Origin: Denitratisoma sp. DHT3
GTDB taxonomy: Bacteria > Pseudomonadota > Gammaproteobacteria > Burkholderiales > Rhodocyclaceae
Length of the DNA stretch: 64,000 bases
NCBI RefSeq assembly: GCF_007833355.1
Contig: NZ_CP020914.1
Location: 1,598,047-1,662,046, forward strand
Direction of reading: 5' to 3'
Shown: piece after piece, positions 16,828 through 26,151 of the stretch
Layout: each line of letters opens with the position of its first letter
Numbering within the stretch: the first letter of the stretch is position 1
Notes under the pieces: model-generated
What the model was told of the DNA's origin: nothing
Database searches by the model: none
What the model saw: only the letters and a program-made list of their open reading frames with translations
Position numbers and translations under genes: made by a program

Positions 16828-17658
16828 ATGGCCGCCTCCCCCACCGCCACCACCCCCACCTCTTCCGCCTCCGGCTACTTGCGCCCCCCCGCCGTCGCCG
16901 GCCTGTTCTACCCCGGCGACGGCCAGCAGCTGGCTGTGGAGGTCTCGGCACTGCTGGCCGAATGCCATCCACCCCGCCTGCGTCCCAAAGCGCTGATCGC
17001 CCCCCATGCCGGCTACATCTACTCGGGACCGGTGGCCGCCCAGGCCTATGCCCTCCTGGAACCCCTGCGTCCCGTCGTGCGGCGGGTGTTGCTGCTGGGA
17101 CCGGTGCATCGGGTGCCGGTGCGCGGTCTGGCCACGACCGGCGCCAGCCATTTCCGCACGCCCCTGGGCGACGTGCCGATCGATGGCGCGGCCGTGCGGG
17201 AAGCCTGCCGCCTGCCGCAGGTCGCCATCTACGACCAGGCCCACGGCGCGGAGCATTCCCTGGAGGTGCATCTGCCCTTCTTGCAGACCGTGCTCGATGA
17301 ATTCAGCCTGGTGCCCTTCGCGGTGGGCATGGCCTCGGCCAGCGAGGTCGCCGAAGTGCTCGACCTGCTCTGGGGCGGCGAGGAAACCCTGATCGTGGTG
17401 AGTTCCGACCTGTCGCACTATCAGCCTTACCAGGAGGCCCGGCAACGGGACCGCCACACCGCCGACGACATCCTGCATCTGCGCCTGCTCGGCGACCATG
17501 AGCAGGCCTGCGGCGCCACGCCGATCAACGGCCTGCTCGAAGTGGCGCGCCGCCGGCATCTGCGTCCGACGCTTCTCGATCTGCGCAATTCCGGCGACAC
17601 GGCGGGCGACAAGTCCCGCGTCGTCGGCTACGGGGCCTTCGCCTTCGAGGCGGCGTAA
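16828..17658 (+). CDS. amrB: AmmeMemoRadiSam system protein B (MEMO1 family)
   Basis: 276 aa with GAGGAG before the ATG. After a Thr/Ser/Ala-rich N-terminus come RPPAVAGLFYPGDGQQL, LIAPHAGYIYSGPVAAQAY (the first metal-site His analogue), LLGPVHRVPVRGLA, GAEHSLEVHLPFLQ and VVSSDLSHYQPYQEA, the conserved pattern of the Memo/class III extradiol dioxygenase-like fold. It is followed by AMMECR1 and a radical SAM protein, the complete AmmeMemoRadiSam trio. The bacterial function is unknown; human MEMO1 has been linked to redox metal handling. All three probably act in one unidentified reaction. Confidence 0.9.
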   Translation: MAASPTATTPTSSASGYLRPPAVAGLFYPGDGQQLAVEVSALLAECHPPRLRPKALIAPHAGYIYSGPVAAQAYALLEPLRPVVRRVLLLGPVHRVPVRGLATTGASHFRTPLGDVPIDGAAVREACRLPQVAIYDQAHGAEHSLEVHLPFLQTVLDEFSLVPFAVGMASASEVAEVLDLLWGGEETLIVVSSDLSHYQPYQEARQRDRHTADDILHLRLLGDHEQACGATPINGLLEVARRRHLRPTLLDLRNSGDTAGDKSRVVGYGAFAFEAA

Positions 17659-17693
17659 GCCGGTCAGGCCGGAACCCAGGAGGAAAAGCTTCG

Positions 17694-17759
17694 ATGAAAA
17701 AATCGTCGCGCGGCGCGCGTAGGTTCGAGCTGCCGTTTCAACGGTGTATTTCACGTTGA
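17694..17759 (+). CDS. 21-residue leader mini-ORF coupled to AMMECR1 (putative)
   Basis: An AGGAGG ribosome site (17679-17684 region) lies 10 bases before ATG 17694. The frame encodes a basic peptide (MKKSSRGARR, then FELPFQRCISR) and its TGA (17757-17759) shares the A with ATG 17759 of the AMMECR1 gene (TGATG). The stronger ribosome site belongs to the mini-ORF, and AMMECR1 itself has none before either candidate start. This suggests translational coupling. Whether the peptide has a role of its own is unknown; a chance frame cannot be excluded. Confidence 0.5.
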   Translation: MKKSSRGARRFELPFQRCISR

Positions 17760-18319
17760 TGGACGCCCTTGGCCTCGCCCTCCTGCGCCGCGCCAGGAAC
17801 GCGATTGCCGCGGAACTCGGTGCGGAGGCCGCCCCGGCGGCGGATGAGTCCGCGCCGACCGCGCTCGCCGCGCCGGGCGCCACCTTCGTCACGTTGACCC
17901 AGGCGGGACGGCTGCGCGGCTGCATCGGCTCGCTCGAAGCCCATCGTTCCCTGGCGGAGGATGTGGCGGCCAACGCGCGGGCCGCGGCATTTCGCGATCC
18001 CCGCTTCCCGCCGCTGGGCAGTGCCGAGTTGCCGTCCACCCGCGTCGAGGTGTCGCTGCTGTCGCCGCCCAGCGCCATCGTCTTTCACGACGAGGCCGAT
18101 GCGTGTGCCCGCCTGCGTCCGGGCATCGATGGCGTGATCCTCGAATATGGGAACCATCGCGCCACTTTCCTGCCACAAGTATGGGAAGACCTGCCCAGTC
18201 CCGCCGACTTCCTCGCCCACCTGAAGCGCAAGGCGGGCCTGCCGGCGGATTTCTGGTCGCCGGACATCCGGCTCCATCGCTACGAGGTACGGAAATGGAA
18301 GGAAGACACGAGCAGTTGA
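17759..18319 (+). CDS. amrA: AmmeMemoRadiSam system protein A (AMMECR1 family)
   Basis: 186 aa from ATG 17759, preferred over GTG 17744 because it overlaps the stop of a 21-codon leader frame. AMMECR1 motifs are clear: FVTLTQAGRLRGCIGSLEAH (~residues 43-62), LAEDVAANARAAAFRDPRFPPL, EVSLLSPP and GVILEYGNHRATFLPQVWEDLP. It should be cytosolic. The fold is conserved from bacteria to man with no defined activity. It sits between Memo and the radical SAM gene and overlaps the latter by 25 bases. Confidence 0.9.
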   Translation: MDALGLALLRRARNAIAAELGAEAAPAADESAPTALAAPGATFVTLTQAGRLRGCIGSLEAHRSLAEDVAANARAAAFRDPRFPPLGSAELPSTRVEVSLLSPPSAIVFHDEADACARLRPGIDGVILEYGNHRATFLPQVWEDLPSPADFLAHLKRKAGLPADFWSPDIRLHRYEVRKWKEDTSS

Positions 18320-19395
18320 GCGGCCCGCCCGCACGCTGGTGGCACAAACTCGCCGACGGACGCATCCAGTGCGACCTCTGCCCACGGGATTGCAGGCTCC
18401 ACGAGGGGCAGCGCGGCGCGTGTTTCGTCCGCGCCCGCCACCAGGACCGGATCATTCTGACCACCTACGGCCGCAGCTCCGGCTTTTGCATCGACCCGGT
18501 GGAGAAAAAGCCGCTGAACCATTTCTACCCGGGCTCCAGCATCCTCTCCTTCGGTACCGCCGGCTGCAACCTGGCCTGCAAGTTCTGCCAGAACTGGGAC
18601 ATTTCCAAGTCCCGCGAAATGGATACCCTGATGGACGACGCGACGCCGGAGGCCATCGCCCGCGCCGCCGCCCGCTACCAGGCGAAAAGCGTGGCCTTCA
18701 CCTACAACGACCCGGTGATCTTCGCCGAATACGCGATGGACACCGCCGATGCCTGTCACGCCCTGGGCATCAAGGCGGTGGCCGTCACCGCCGGCTACAT
18801 CCACGCGGAGCCGGCGCGCGAGTTCTACGCCAAGATGGACGCCGCCAACGTGGACCTGAAAGCCTTCACCGACGCGTTCTACGTCAAGCTCTGCGGCGGC
18901 CATCTGCAGCCGGTGCTGGACACGCTGAGCTACATCGCCCATCACACGGACTGCTGGCTGGAGATCACCACCCTGCTGATTCCCGGCGAGAACGACAGCG
19001 CCGCCGAACTGACGGCCCTGTCCCAGTGGGTGGCCAGGGAACTGGGGCCCGACGTGCCGCTGCACTTTTCCGCCTTCCACCCGGACTGGAAAATGACCGA
19101 CCGGCCGCCGACGCCGCCGGCGACGCTGCTGGAAGCTCGTCGCATCGCGCTGGAGGCCGGCCTGCGCTACGTCTACACCGGCAATGTGCACAACCCGGCG
19201 GGGGACGCCACCTACTGTCCGGGCTGCGGCGCGGCGGTGATCCGCCGCGACTGGTACGAAATCCTCGGCTACGACCTGACCGACGACGGCCACTGCCGCC
19301 ACTGCGGTACGCTCATCGCCGGCCGCTTCGGCCCGCTGGGCACGCCCTTCGGTTCGCGCCGCATCCCGGTGCGGCTGCACGGCGAACTTTCATGA
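18295..19395 (+). CDS. amrS: AmmeMemoRadiSam system radical SAM enzyme
   Basis: 366 aa from ATG 18295 (GAGG about 8 bases upstream), inside the end of the AMMECR1 gene. The radical SAM CX3CX2C is in GCNLACKFCQNWDIS (~residues 98-112), with the following QNW typical of the AmrS/PflA-like group. An upstream CDLCPRDCRL cluster and two C-terminal CxxC pairs (CPGCGA and CRHCGT) could bind Zn or a further cluster. AFTYNDPVIFAEYA and NVDLKAFTDAFYVKLCGG match the family. The chemistry is unknown. Co-location with Memo and AMMECR1 defines the system. Confidence 0.92.
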   Translation: MEGRHEQLSGPPARWWHKLADGRIQCDLCPRDCRLHEGQRGACFVRARHQDRIILTTYGRSSGFCIDPVEKKPLNHFYPGSSILSFGTAGCNLACKFCQNWDISKSREMDTLMDDATPEAIARAAARYQAKSVAFTYNDPVIFAEYAMDTADACHALGIKAVAVTAGYIHAEPAREFYAKMDAANVDLKAFTDAFYVKLCGGHLQPVLDTLSYIAHHTDCWLEITTLLIPGENDSAAELTALSQWVARELGPDVPLHFSAFHPDWKMTDRPPTPPATLLEARRIALEAGLRYVYTGNVHNPAGDATYCPGCGAAVIRRDWYEILGYDLTDDGHCRHCGTLIAGRFGPLGTPFGSRRIPVRLHGELS

Positions 19396-19410
19396 TGCAG
19401 GGAGAAGGCT

Positions 19411-19455
19411 CGCCCCCCTCCGGGGGGGGCGATACGGCTCGCTACGCTCGATATC
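19411..19455 (+). repeat. REP-like palindromic element, copy 2
   Basis: A GC hairpin (CGCCCCCC at 19411-19418 with GGGGGGCG at 19424-19431) is followed by GATACGGCTCGCTACGCTCG and ATATC. The core differs from copy 1 (13684-13696) by a single C/T. It lies between the convergent radical SAM and rnr genes, where it may also terminate transcription from both sides. Confidence 0.6.
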
Positions 19456-19536
19456 ACAGGGAACGCTGTAGCGACACCGATAGGTTGCGGCTGGCGGCGC
19501 GGCGGAAAACTCCATTTTCACGGCAACCCGAAACCC

Positions 19537-21801
19537 TCAGCCACGCCGGCGTCCTTTCGGTTTCGCTCCGGTTTCCGGCTGCGTCGCCGGCGGCGCCTCC
19601 ACAAGCCTGAAATCAATCTTGTTCTGTTCCATGTCCACTCGCACCACCTGGACCCGCACCCGGTCGGAGAGCCGGTAGCGCGCGCCGCTGCGCTCGCCGA
19701 CCATGGCGTGGGCGGCCTCGTCGAAGTGGAAATAGTCCCGTCCCAGTTCGGAGACATGCACCAGGCCCTCGACGAAGACCTCGTCCAGGGCGACGAAAAT
19801 GCCGAACGGCACCACCGCGGAAATGCTGCCGCTGTATTCCTCGCCGATGCGGTCCTTCATGTAGAAGCACTTGAGCCAGGACTCGACGTCGCGGGTGGCC
19901 TCGTCGGCGCGGCGCTCGGTGGCCGAGCAGTGCAGGCCGATCTCCTCCCAGTTGCCCGGGCGGTACTTCTCTCCGGCCAGCGCCGCCTTGATCGCCCGAT
20001 GCACCAGCAGATCCGGATAGCGGCGGATCGGCGAGGTGAAGTGGGTGTAGCTCTCGTAGGCCAGGCCGAAGTGGCCGACGTTGTCCGGGCTGTAGATGGC
20101 CTGACTGAGGGAGCGCAGCATCACCGTCTGGAGCAGCACCTTGTCGGTCCGTCCCTCGATCTTCGTCAGCAGCCTGGCGTAGTCCTTGGCGCCGGGACTG
20201 TCGCCGCCGCCCAGCTGCATGCCGAAGGTGGCGAGGAATTCGCGCAGCTTGGTGAGCTTTTCCTCCGGCGGCCCTTCGTGGATCCGGTAGAGCGTGGCAT
20301 GTTCCTGCTCATGCAGGAATTCCGAGGCGCAGACGTTGGCGGCCAGCATGCATTCCTCGATCAGGCGGTGGGCGTCGTTGCGGGCATAGGGTTCGATGCG
20401 GGCGATCTTGCCGTTGTCGTCGAAGATCATCCGCGTCTCGACGGTGTCGAAATCGATGGCGCCGCGTTTCTCGCGCGCCTTGGCGAGCAGCCGGAAGACG
20501 GCGTCGAGCGCCTCCAGGTTCGGCAGCAGCGGTTCCAGCTTGCGCCGCGCCGCGGGGTCCTGATCATAAAGTGCGGCCGCCACCTCGGTGTAGGTGAGCC
20601 GCGCGTGGGAGAACATCACCGCCGGATAGAAACGATAGCGCTTGATCGCGCCGGCGGCGGAAAGCGACATGTCGCAGACCATGCACAGCCGCTCCACCTG
20701 GGGATTCAGCGAACACAGGCCGTTGGAGAGCTTTTCCGGCAGCATCGAGATCACCCGCCGCGGGAAATACACCGAGTTGCCCCGGTCGTAGGCCTCCTGG
20801 TCCAGCACCGAACTGGCGTCCACGTAATGGGAGACATCGGCGATCGCCACCACCAGGCGGAAGCCCTTGCCCTGGCGCTCGCAATACACGGCATCGTCGA
20901 AATCGCGCGCCGTCTCGCCGTCGATGGTGACCAACGGCAGGCCGGTCAGGTCCTCGCGCCCCTTCCAGTCGGACTTGCGCACCTCGTCGGGCAGCTTCTT
21001 GGTCTGCTTCAGCGCCTCCTTGGAGAACTCGAAAGGCAGGTCGTGCTTGCGCAGGGCGATCTCGATCTCCATCCCCGGATCGGCGTAGTTGCCGAGGATT
21101 TCGATCACCCGGCCGATGGGCTGGGAACGGACCGTGGGCTGTTCGATGATCTCCACCATCACCACCTGCCCCGCCTTGGGGCGCAGCGCCTTCTTGTCGC
21201 TTTTCGGCGGCGGCGGCAGCAGGATGTCCTGGCTGATGCGGCGGTTCTCGGCCGCCACGAAGCAGACGCCGTGCTCGTTGATCACCCGGCCCACCACCCG
21301 GGTGTTGGCCCGGTCGGTCACCTCGACGATCTTGCCTTCGGGCCGGCCGCGGCGGTCGACACCCACCAGGCGCACGATGGCGCGGTCGCCGTGGAGCACC
21401 TTGGCCATTTCCTTGGCCGAAAGAAAGATGTCGCCGCCCTTTTCCTTGTCGTCCGGGATCAGGAAACCGTAGCCATCCCGATGCCCCTGCACGCGTCCGC
21501 CGATCAGATCCGCCTTGTCGGGGATCAACCAGTCGCCGCGGCGGTTCTGCATCAACTGCCCGTCGCGGGCCATCGCGCCGAGGCGGCGCTGGAAATCCGT
21601 CACCTCGAACGGCTTCACATCCAGTCGATCACAGAGGTCCTCGAAGGGCATCGGCACCCCCGCCTGCTCGCCCAGCAACTGCAGGATGTACTCCCGGCTC
21701 GGCAAGGGATAGTCGTACTTGCCCATCTCGCGGGCAAGCTCGGGATCGGCCCGGCGCACAGCGGAGAGCTTGGGAAATTTCTGGGGTTTCTTGTTTGACA
21801 A
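19537..21801 (-). CDS. rnr: Ribonuclease R
   Basis: 754 aa, with an unusual TTG start at 21801 (AGGA about 11 bases upstream). The N-terminus (DPELAREMGKYDYPLPSREY) has the winged-helix/cold-shock layout of RNase R. The RNB core shows TIDGETARDFDDAVY with the catalytic Asp cluster, ADVSHYVDASSVLDQEA and GNSVYFPRRVISMLPE. A C-terminal S1 domain (GSISAVVPFGIFVALDEVFVE) is followed by a short basic tail. It is a processive 3'-5' exonuclease for structured RNA. The gene is divergent from tRNA-Leu, whose -35 box falls within its first codons. Confidence 0.96.
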   Translation of the reverse strand: MSNKKPQKFPKLSAVRRADPELAREMGKYDYPLPSREYILQLLGEQAGVPMPFEDLCDRLDVKPFEVTDFQRRLGAMARDGQLMQNRRGDWLIPDKADLIGGRVQGHRDGYGFLIPDDKEKGGDIFLSAKEMAKVLHGDRAIVRLVGVDRRGRPEGKIVEVTDRANTRVVGRVINEHGVCFVAAENRRISQDILLPPPPKSDKKALRPKAGQVVMVEIIEQPTVRSQPIGRVIEILGNYADPGMEIEIALRKHDLPFEFSKEALKQTKKLPDEVRKSDWKGREDLTGLPLVTIDGETARDFDDAVYCERQGKGFRLVVAIADVSHYVDASSVLDQEAYDRGNSVYFPRRVISMLPEKLSNGLCSLNPQVERLCMVCDMSLSAAGAIKRYRFYPAVMFSHARLTYTEVAAALYDQDPAARRKLEPLLPNLEALDAVFRLLAKAREKRGAIDFDTVETRMIFDDNGKIARIEPYARNDAHRLIEECMLAANVCASEFLHEQEHATLYRIHEGPPEEKLTKLREFLATFGMQLGGGDSPGAKDYARLLTKIEGRTDKVLLQTVMLRSLSQAIYSPDNVGHFGLAYESYTHFTSPIRRYPDLLVHRAIKAALAGEKYRPGNWEEIGLHCSATERRADEATRDVESWLKCFYMKDRIGEEYSGSISAVVPFGIFVALDEVFVEGLVHVSELGRDYFHFDEAAHAMVGERSGARYRLSDRVRVQVVRVDMEQNKIDFRLVEAPPATQPETGAKPKGRRRG

Positions 21802-21822
21802 TTGTTTTTTTTCCTATAGAAT
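21795..21822 (+). promoter_or_regulatory. Sigma-70 promoter of tRNA-Leu, overlapping the rnr start
   Basis: TTGACA (21795-21800), 16 bp, TAGAAT (21817-21822), then a GC-rich discriminator, with transcription expected near 21829, about 18 bp before the tRNA. The -35 box is perfect and lies over the first codons of rnr on the other strand. The -10 block CTATAGAAT is identical to that before tRNA-Pro at 50371. GC-rich discriminators are typical of stringently controlled stable RNA promoters. Confidence 0.7.
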
Positions 21823-21846
21823 TCGCGCCTCTTTGATTCGCCCCGT

Positions 21847-21931
<85 letters not shown>

Positions 21932-21945
21932 CGACAAAGACATGG

Positions 21946-21980
21946 AATGGCCCTGACTCTCATCAGGGCCATTTTCTTTT
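21946..21980 (+). terminator. Rho-independent terminator after tRNA-Leu
   Basis: AATGGCCCTGA (21946-21956) pairs perfectly with TCAGGGCCATT (21963-21973) across a 6-base loop, followed by a T-rich tail to 21980. It lies 14 bp after the tRNA CCA. Confidence 0.9.
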
Positions 21981-22134
21981 CTGCCGACCGCTGCTCAAGA
22001 TGGCATCGGCCGACGCGGCTTGCGGACAGACTCATTGATGGCATTCTACGCCCGGAGCGTGGGATTCTTTCAGCGAATTCGACGCGTCCGGTATGATTGA
22101 CGGCTTGTTCCTCCCACACATTGGCAAGACTTTC

Positions 22135-23475
22135 ATGATCCGAAAACTGCTGCGGCGCGTGTTCCGGCGCAACGGTACTCCGTCCGCCGTGGCACCGGCC
22201 GTCGTGCCGGCGGAGCGCCACCGCATCCACCGGGAACACGTCTCCCGCGCCGCCTTGCGCGTCTGCGACACGCTGCAGCAGGCCGGCCACCGGGCTTATG
22301 TCGTCGGCGGCGCGGTGCGCGACCTGATCGCCGGCATCGTACCCAAGGATTTCGACGTCGCCACCGACGCCACGCCGGAGCAGGTGCGGGCCTTGTTCCG
22401 CCGCTCGCGCATCATCGGCCGCCGCTTCCAGATCGTCCATGTGATGTTCGGTCCGGAAACCATCGAGGTCTCCACCTTTCGCGCCGCCCACAACGAGGAC
22501 ACGGTCAAGGACGAGCATGGGCGGGTGCTGCGCGACAACGTCTGGGGCAGCATCGAGGAGGACGCGGCGCGGCGGGACTTCACGGTCAACGCCCTGTATT
22601 ACGATCCGGCAACACAGACCGTGCTCGACTACCACCACGGTGTGGCAGACCTGCAGCAGAAGGTGCTGCGCATGATCGGCGAACCGCGCACCCGCTACCG
22701 CGAAGACCCGGTGCGGATGCTGCGGGCGGTGCGTCTCTCGGCCAAGCTGGGCCTGGCGCTCGATCCGGCGGTGAAGAATCCGATCCGGGAAATGGCGGAG
22801 CTGATGGAGAACGTCCCGGCGGCCCGGCTCTTCGACGAAATGTTGAAGCTCCTGTTTTCCGGTCACGCGGTGGAATGCCTGAAGCGTCTGCGCGACGAGG
22901 GCCTGCACCATGGCCTCCTACCCCTGCTGGACGTGATCCTGGAGCAGCCCATGGGCGAGAAGTTCGTGCTGCTGGCCCTGGCCAACACCGACGCCCGGGT
23001 GCGGGCCGGCAAGCCCACCTCCCCCGGATTCCTGTTCGCCACCTTGCTCTGGCACGAGGTGCTCGCCAACTGGGAAGCCCGCAAGGCCAAGAAGGAACTG
23101 GCCACTCCGGCGCTCTACTCGGCAATGGATGAAGTGCTCGACATCCAGGGGGAAAAGCTCGCCATCACCCGGCGCATCGCCGGCGACATCAAGGAAATCT
23201 GGGCGCTGCAACCCCGCTTCGAAAAACGCTCCGGCAAGTTTCCCTACCGCCTGCTGGAACAGCCGCGCTTCCGCGCCGCCTACGATTTCCTGCTGCTGCG
23301 CGCCGCCAGTGGCGAAACGTCCCAGGAGCTGGCCGACTGGTGGACCGAATTCCAGGACGCCGACCCGGAACGGCGCGAGGCCATGCAGGTGGCCGACACC
23401 TCGCCGAAGAAGCCGCGCCGCCGCCGGACCCAGAGCCGCAAGGAAGCGGAGTCCACGGGAGAAGCGGCGCAGTGA
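22135..23475 (+). CDS. pcnB: Polynucleotide adenylyltransferase (poly(A) polymerase I)
   Basis: 446 aa from ATG 22135; an in-frame ATG at 22093 would add 14 residues and neither has a strong ribosome site. The class II nucleotidyltransferase head is intact: AYVVGGAVRDLIAG, then DFDVATDATPEQV with the metal Asp pair, RRDFTVNALYYDP and RYREDPVRMLRAVRLSAKL. The long helical C-terminus ends in a basic PKKPRRRRTQSRK tail typical of PcnB rather than CCA-adding enzyme. It adds 3' A-tails that promote RNA decay. The folK GTG overlaps its stop (GTGA), the usual pcnB-folK operon. Confidence 0.93.
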   Translation: MIRKLLRRVFRRNGTPSAVAPAVVPAERHRIHREHVSRAALRVCDTLQQAGHRAYVVGGAVRDLIAGIVPKDFDVATDATPEQVRALFRRSRIIGRRFQIVHVMFGPETIEVSTFRAAHNEDTVKDEHGRVLRDNVWGSIEEDAARRDFTVNALYYDPATQTVLDYHHGVADLQQKVLRMIGEPRTRYREDPVRMLRAVRLSAKLGLALDPAVKNPIREMAELMENVPAARLFDEMLKLLFSGHAVECLKRLRDEGLHHGLLPLLDVILEQPMGEKFVLLALANTDARVRAGKPTSPGFLFATLLWHEVLANWEARKAKKELATPALYSAMDEVLDIQGEKLAITRRIAGDIKEIWALQPRFEKRSGKFPYRLLEQPRFRAAYDFLLLRAASGETSQELADWWTEFQDADPERREAMQVADTSPKKPRRRRTQSRKEAESTGEAAQ

Positions 23476-23993
23476 GGGAAGGTGTGCCGGCTGCGCCGGC
23501 CGTGGCCTATGTCGCCCTCGGCGCCAATCTGGGGGACCCGGTCGCCACCGTGCGCGCCGCCGCCCTGGCCCTCGCCGGCCTGCCCGACAGCCGCCTGACC
23601 GCCGTCTCCAGCCTGTACCGCACGGCACCGGTGGGCCTGCTGGGGCAACCCGACTTCATCAACGCCGTCGCCGCCCTGGAAACAGCCCTGCCGCCGAGCG
23701 TCCTGCTGAATGAGCTGTTCGCCATCGAGGCCCGGTTCGGCCGCCAGCGCAGCATCCGCAACGCGCCGCGTACCCTCGACCTGGATCTGCTGCTGCATGG
23801 CGCGACGCGCTGCGACGACGGTCGGCTGACCCTGCCCCATCCCCGCATGCACGAGCGGGCCTTCGTTCTGGCGCCGCTGGCGGAGATCGCGCCGCAACTC
23901 GAGATTCCGGGGCGCGGGCCGGTCGCCGGATTGCTGGGGGCCTGCGCCGACCAGCGCATCGAACGCGTCACCGTCCACACCGCCGCCGCATGA
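23472..23993 (+). CDS. folK: 2-amino-4-hydroxy-6-hydroxymethyldihydropteridine pyrophosphokinase
   Basis: 173 aa from GTG 23472, chosen because it overlaps the pcnB stop; the frame is open further upstream but without homology. HPPK motifs are visible: [11 protein letters not shown] at the start, [19 protein letters not shown], and [12 protein letters not shown] with the metal-binding Asp pair, followed by [21 protein letters not shown]. It transfers pyrophosphate from ATP to 6-hydroxymethyl-dihydropterin in folate synthesis. Its stop overlaps the start of the next gene. Confidence 0.95.
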   Translation: MREGVPAAPAVAYVALGANLGDPVATVRAAALALAGLPDSRLTAVSSLYRTAPVGLLGQPDFINAVAALETALPPSVLLNELFAIEARFGRQRSIRNAPRTLDLDLLLHGATRCDDGRLTLPHPRMHERAFVLAPLAEIAPQLEIPGRGPVAGLLGACADQRIERVTVHTAAA

Positions 23994-24349
23994 GCCCGTC
24001 CTTCTCCGGGCTGCCGGTGATCCTGCAGACCACCCTGCTGCTGGCGATTTCCAACGTCTTCATGACCTTCGCCTGGTACGCCCATCTCAAGCACCTCAAC
24101 GAGCGCCCATGGTGGGTCGCGGCGCTGCTCTCCTGGGGCATCGCCCTCTTCGAATATCTGGTGCAGGTGCCGGCCAACCGCATCGGCAACACCGAGTTGT
24201 CCCTGGCTCAGCTCAAGATCGTCCAGGAGGTCGTCACCCTGGCGGTCTTCGTGCCCTTCGTGGTGCTCTACATGCAGCAGCCGCTGAAGCTGGACTACCT
24301 GTGGGCGGGCCTTTGCCTGCTGGGAGCGATATATTTCATCTTCCGCTGA
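23990..24349 (+). CDS. DMT-family small membrane protein (DUF486)
   Basis: 119 aa with four hydrophobic segments, beginning at an ATG that overlaps the folK stop. The sequence [32 protein letters not shown] and [19 protein letters not shown] are the conserved blocks of DUF486, a four-helix relative of small drug/metabolite transporters. Members probably work as dimers, but no substrate is known. It lies between folK and panB, 18 bp before the latter, so it is likely co-transcribed with folate and pantothenate genes without an obvious functional link. Confidence 0.85.
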   Translation: MSPSFSGLPVILQTTLLLAISNVFMTFAWYAHLKHLNERPWWVAALLSWGIALFEYLVQVPANRIGNTELSLAQLKIVQEVVTLAVFVPFVVLYMQQPLKLDYLWAGLCLLGAIYFIFR

Positions 24350-24367
24350 ATCCTAGGAAAGACCGCC

Positions 24368-25183
24368 ATGACCTATCTCGCCAGCAACAAGACCGTGACC
24401 CTCCTGGAACTGGCCCGCATGAAGCGGGACGGCGAGAGGATCGCCATGCTCACCGGCTACGACGCCAGCTTCGCCGCCCTGGAGGACCGCTGCGGGGTGG
24501 ACACGATCCTGGTCGGCGACTCCCTGGGCAACGTGCTCCAGGGCAAGACCTCGACCCTGCCGGTCACCATGGAGCACATGGTCTATCACACCGAATGCGT
24601 CGGCCACATCGTCGAACGGGCCATGGTGGTGGCCGACATGCCCTTCGGCAGCTACTACGAATCGCGCGAACAGGCCATGCGCAACGCCGCGCGCCTGATG
24701 GCCGCCGGCGCCGAGATGGTGAAGCTGGAAGGCGGCGAGGTGATGGCCGACACCGTCCACTTCCTCACCGCGCGCGGCATCCCGGTCTGCGCCCACATCG
24801 GCCTGACGCCCCAGTCGGTGCACGCCCTCAGCGGCTACCGGGTCCAGGGCCGCGGCGACGATGGCGCCGTCCGCATGAAGGCCGATGCCCACGCACTGGA
24901 ACAGGCCGGCGCCACCCTGATGGTGCTGGAAATGGTGCCCGCGGCGCTGGCCGGCGAGATTTCGAAGTCCCTGACCGCCTGCGCCACCATCGGCATCGGC
25001 GCCGGCAAGGAGTGCGACGGCCAGGTGCTGGTGCTGCACGACATGCTGGGCATCTATCCCGGCAAGAAGGGGCGCTTCGTCAAGGACTTCATGACCGAGG
25101 CGCAAAGCATCGAAGGCGCCGTCAAGGCCTACGTCAGCGCCGTCAAGGACGGCAGCTTCCCCGCTCCCGAACACAGCTACTGA
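24368..25183 (+). CDS. panB: 3-methyl-2-oxobutanoate hydroxymethyltransferase
   Basis: 271 aa, full length, with AGGAAAG before the ATG. It shows [33 protein letters not shown] (Mg-binding Asp), [11 protein letters not shown] and [21 protein letters not shown], and [21 protein letters not shown], all hallmark PanB blocks. It makes ketopantoate from alpha-ketoisovalerate and methylene-THF, the first step to pantothenate and CoA. The gene order panB-panC-panD is compact (11 bp to panC). Confidence 0.97.
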   Translation: MTYLASNKTVTLLELARMKRDGERIAMLTGYDASFAALEDRCGVDTILVGDSLGNVLQGKTSTLPVTMEHMVYHTECVGHIVERAMVVADMPFGSYYESREQAMRNAARLMAAGAEMVKLEGGEVMADTVHFLTARGIPVCAHIGLTPQSVHALSGYRVQGRGDDGAVRMKADAHALEQAGATLMVLEMVPAALAGEISKSLTACATIGIGAGKECDGQVLVLHDMLGIYPGKKGRFVKDFMTEAQSIEGAVKAYVSAVKDGSFPAPEHSY

Positions 25184-25194
25184 TTCGCCCGACC

Positions 25195-26031
25195 ATGCAG
25201 ATCCACACCACCATCGCAGGCCTGCGCGCCGCCCTGCGTGACGCCGGTTCCGGCCAGCGCGTGGCCCTGGTGCCCACCATGGGCAACCTCCATGACGGTC
25301 ATATCGCCCTGATGCGCCAGGCGCGGGAGCACGGCGACAGCGTGGTCGCGACCATCTTCGTCAACCGCCTGCAATTCCGTCCCGGCGAGGATTTCGAAAA
25401 ATATCCCCGCACCTTCGAGGCCGACCGTCAGCGGCTGGCCGAAGCCGGCGTGGATCACCTGTTCGCACCCGACGAAGCGGAAATGTACCCCCAGCCCCAG
25501 GGCTATCACATCGACCCGCCGGCCGAACAAGCCGGCATTCTCGACGGCGAGTTCCGCCCCGGCCATTTCCGCGGCATGGCCACGGTGGTGATGAAGCTGT
25601 TCCAGATCGCCCAGCCCCAGGTGGCGCTGTTCGGCAAGAAGGACTACCAGCAGTTGATGATCATCCGCAACATGGTGCGGGACCTGAACCTGCCCATCGA
25701 GATCGTCGGCGGCGAGACCGTCCGCGCAACCGACGGCCTGGCGCTTTCCTCGCGCAACGGCTATCTGACCGAAGCGGAACGCAAGGAAGCGCCCCGGTTA
25801 TTCGAACTACTGACCAAAGTAGTAGCCGAAATCCGTGCGGGAAACCACGACTTCCCGCAACTGGAGCGGAACACCGTCAGTCAGCTAAAAGCGAACAATT
25901 GGTTGCCCGACTATGTTGCAGTACGCAAAAAATTTGATTTACAATTCCCGTCCGCTCACGAATCCGGGTTGGTGGTGTTGGCCGCGGCGCGTCTGGGTAG
26001 CACGCGCCTCATCGACAACCTGGAAGTTTAG
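25195..26031 (+). CDS. panC: Pantothenate synthetase
   Basis: 278 aa from ATG 25195. Motifs of the adenylate-forming PanC family: [18 protein letters not shown] (HIGH-like), [57 protein letters not shown] and [11 protein letters not shown] (KMSKS-like SSRN). In most PanC proteins the residue after FVN is Pro (FVNPLQF); here it is Arg, a substitution beside the active site. It joins pantoate to beta-alanine, the latter supplied by PanD encoded 120 bp downstream. Confidence 0.96.
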   Translation: MQIHTTIAGLRAALRDAGSGQRVALVPTMGNLHDGHIALMRQAREHGDSVVATIFVNRLQFRPGEDFEKYPRTFEADRQRLAEAGVDHLFAPDEAEMYPQPQGYHIDPPAEQAGILDGEFRPGHFRGMATVVMKLFQIAQPQVALFGKKDYQQLMIIRNMVRDLNLPIEIVGGETVRATDGLALSSRNGYLTEAERKEAPRLFELLTKVVAEIRAGNHDFPQLERNTVSQLKANNWLPDYVAVRKKFDLQFPSAHESGLVVLAAARLGSTRLIDNLEV

Positions 26032-26151
26032 GACACCGCGATGCGCTCAGGCCGGCGGTGGACCAGCAGCGAAAACGGAGGGGCATCCATCCCGCAATCG
26101 CGATGGGCGCCCGGATCATTGGTCGCATCCTTTGCCTGAGAAGGAACGAAC

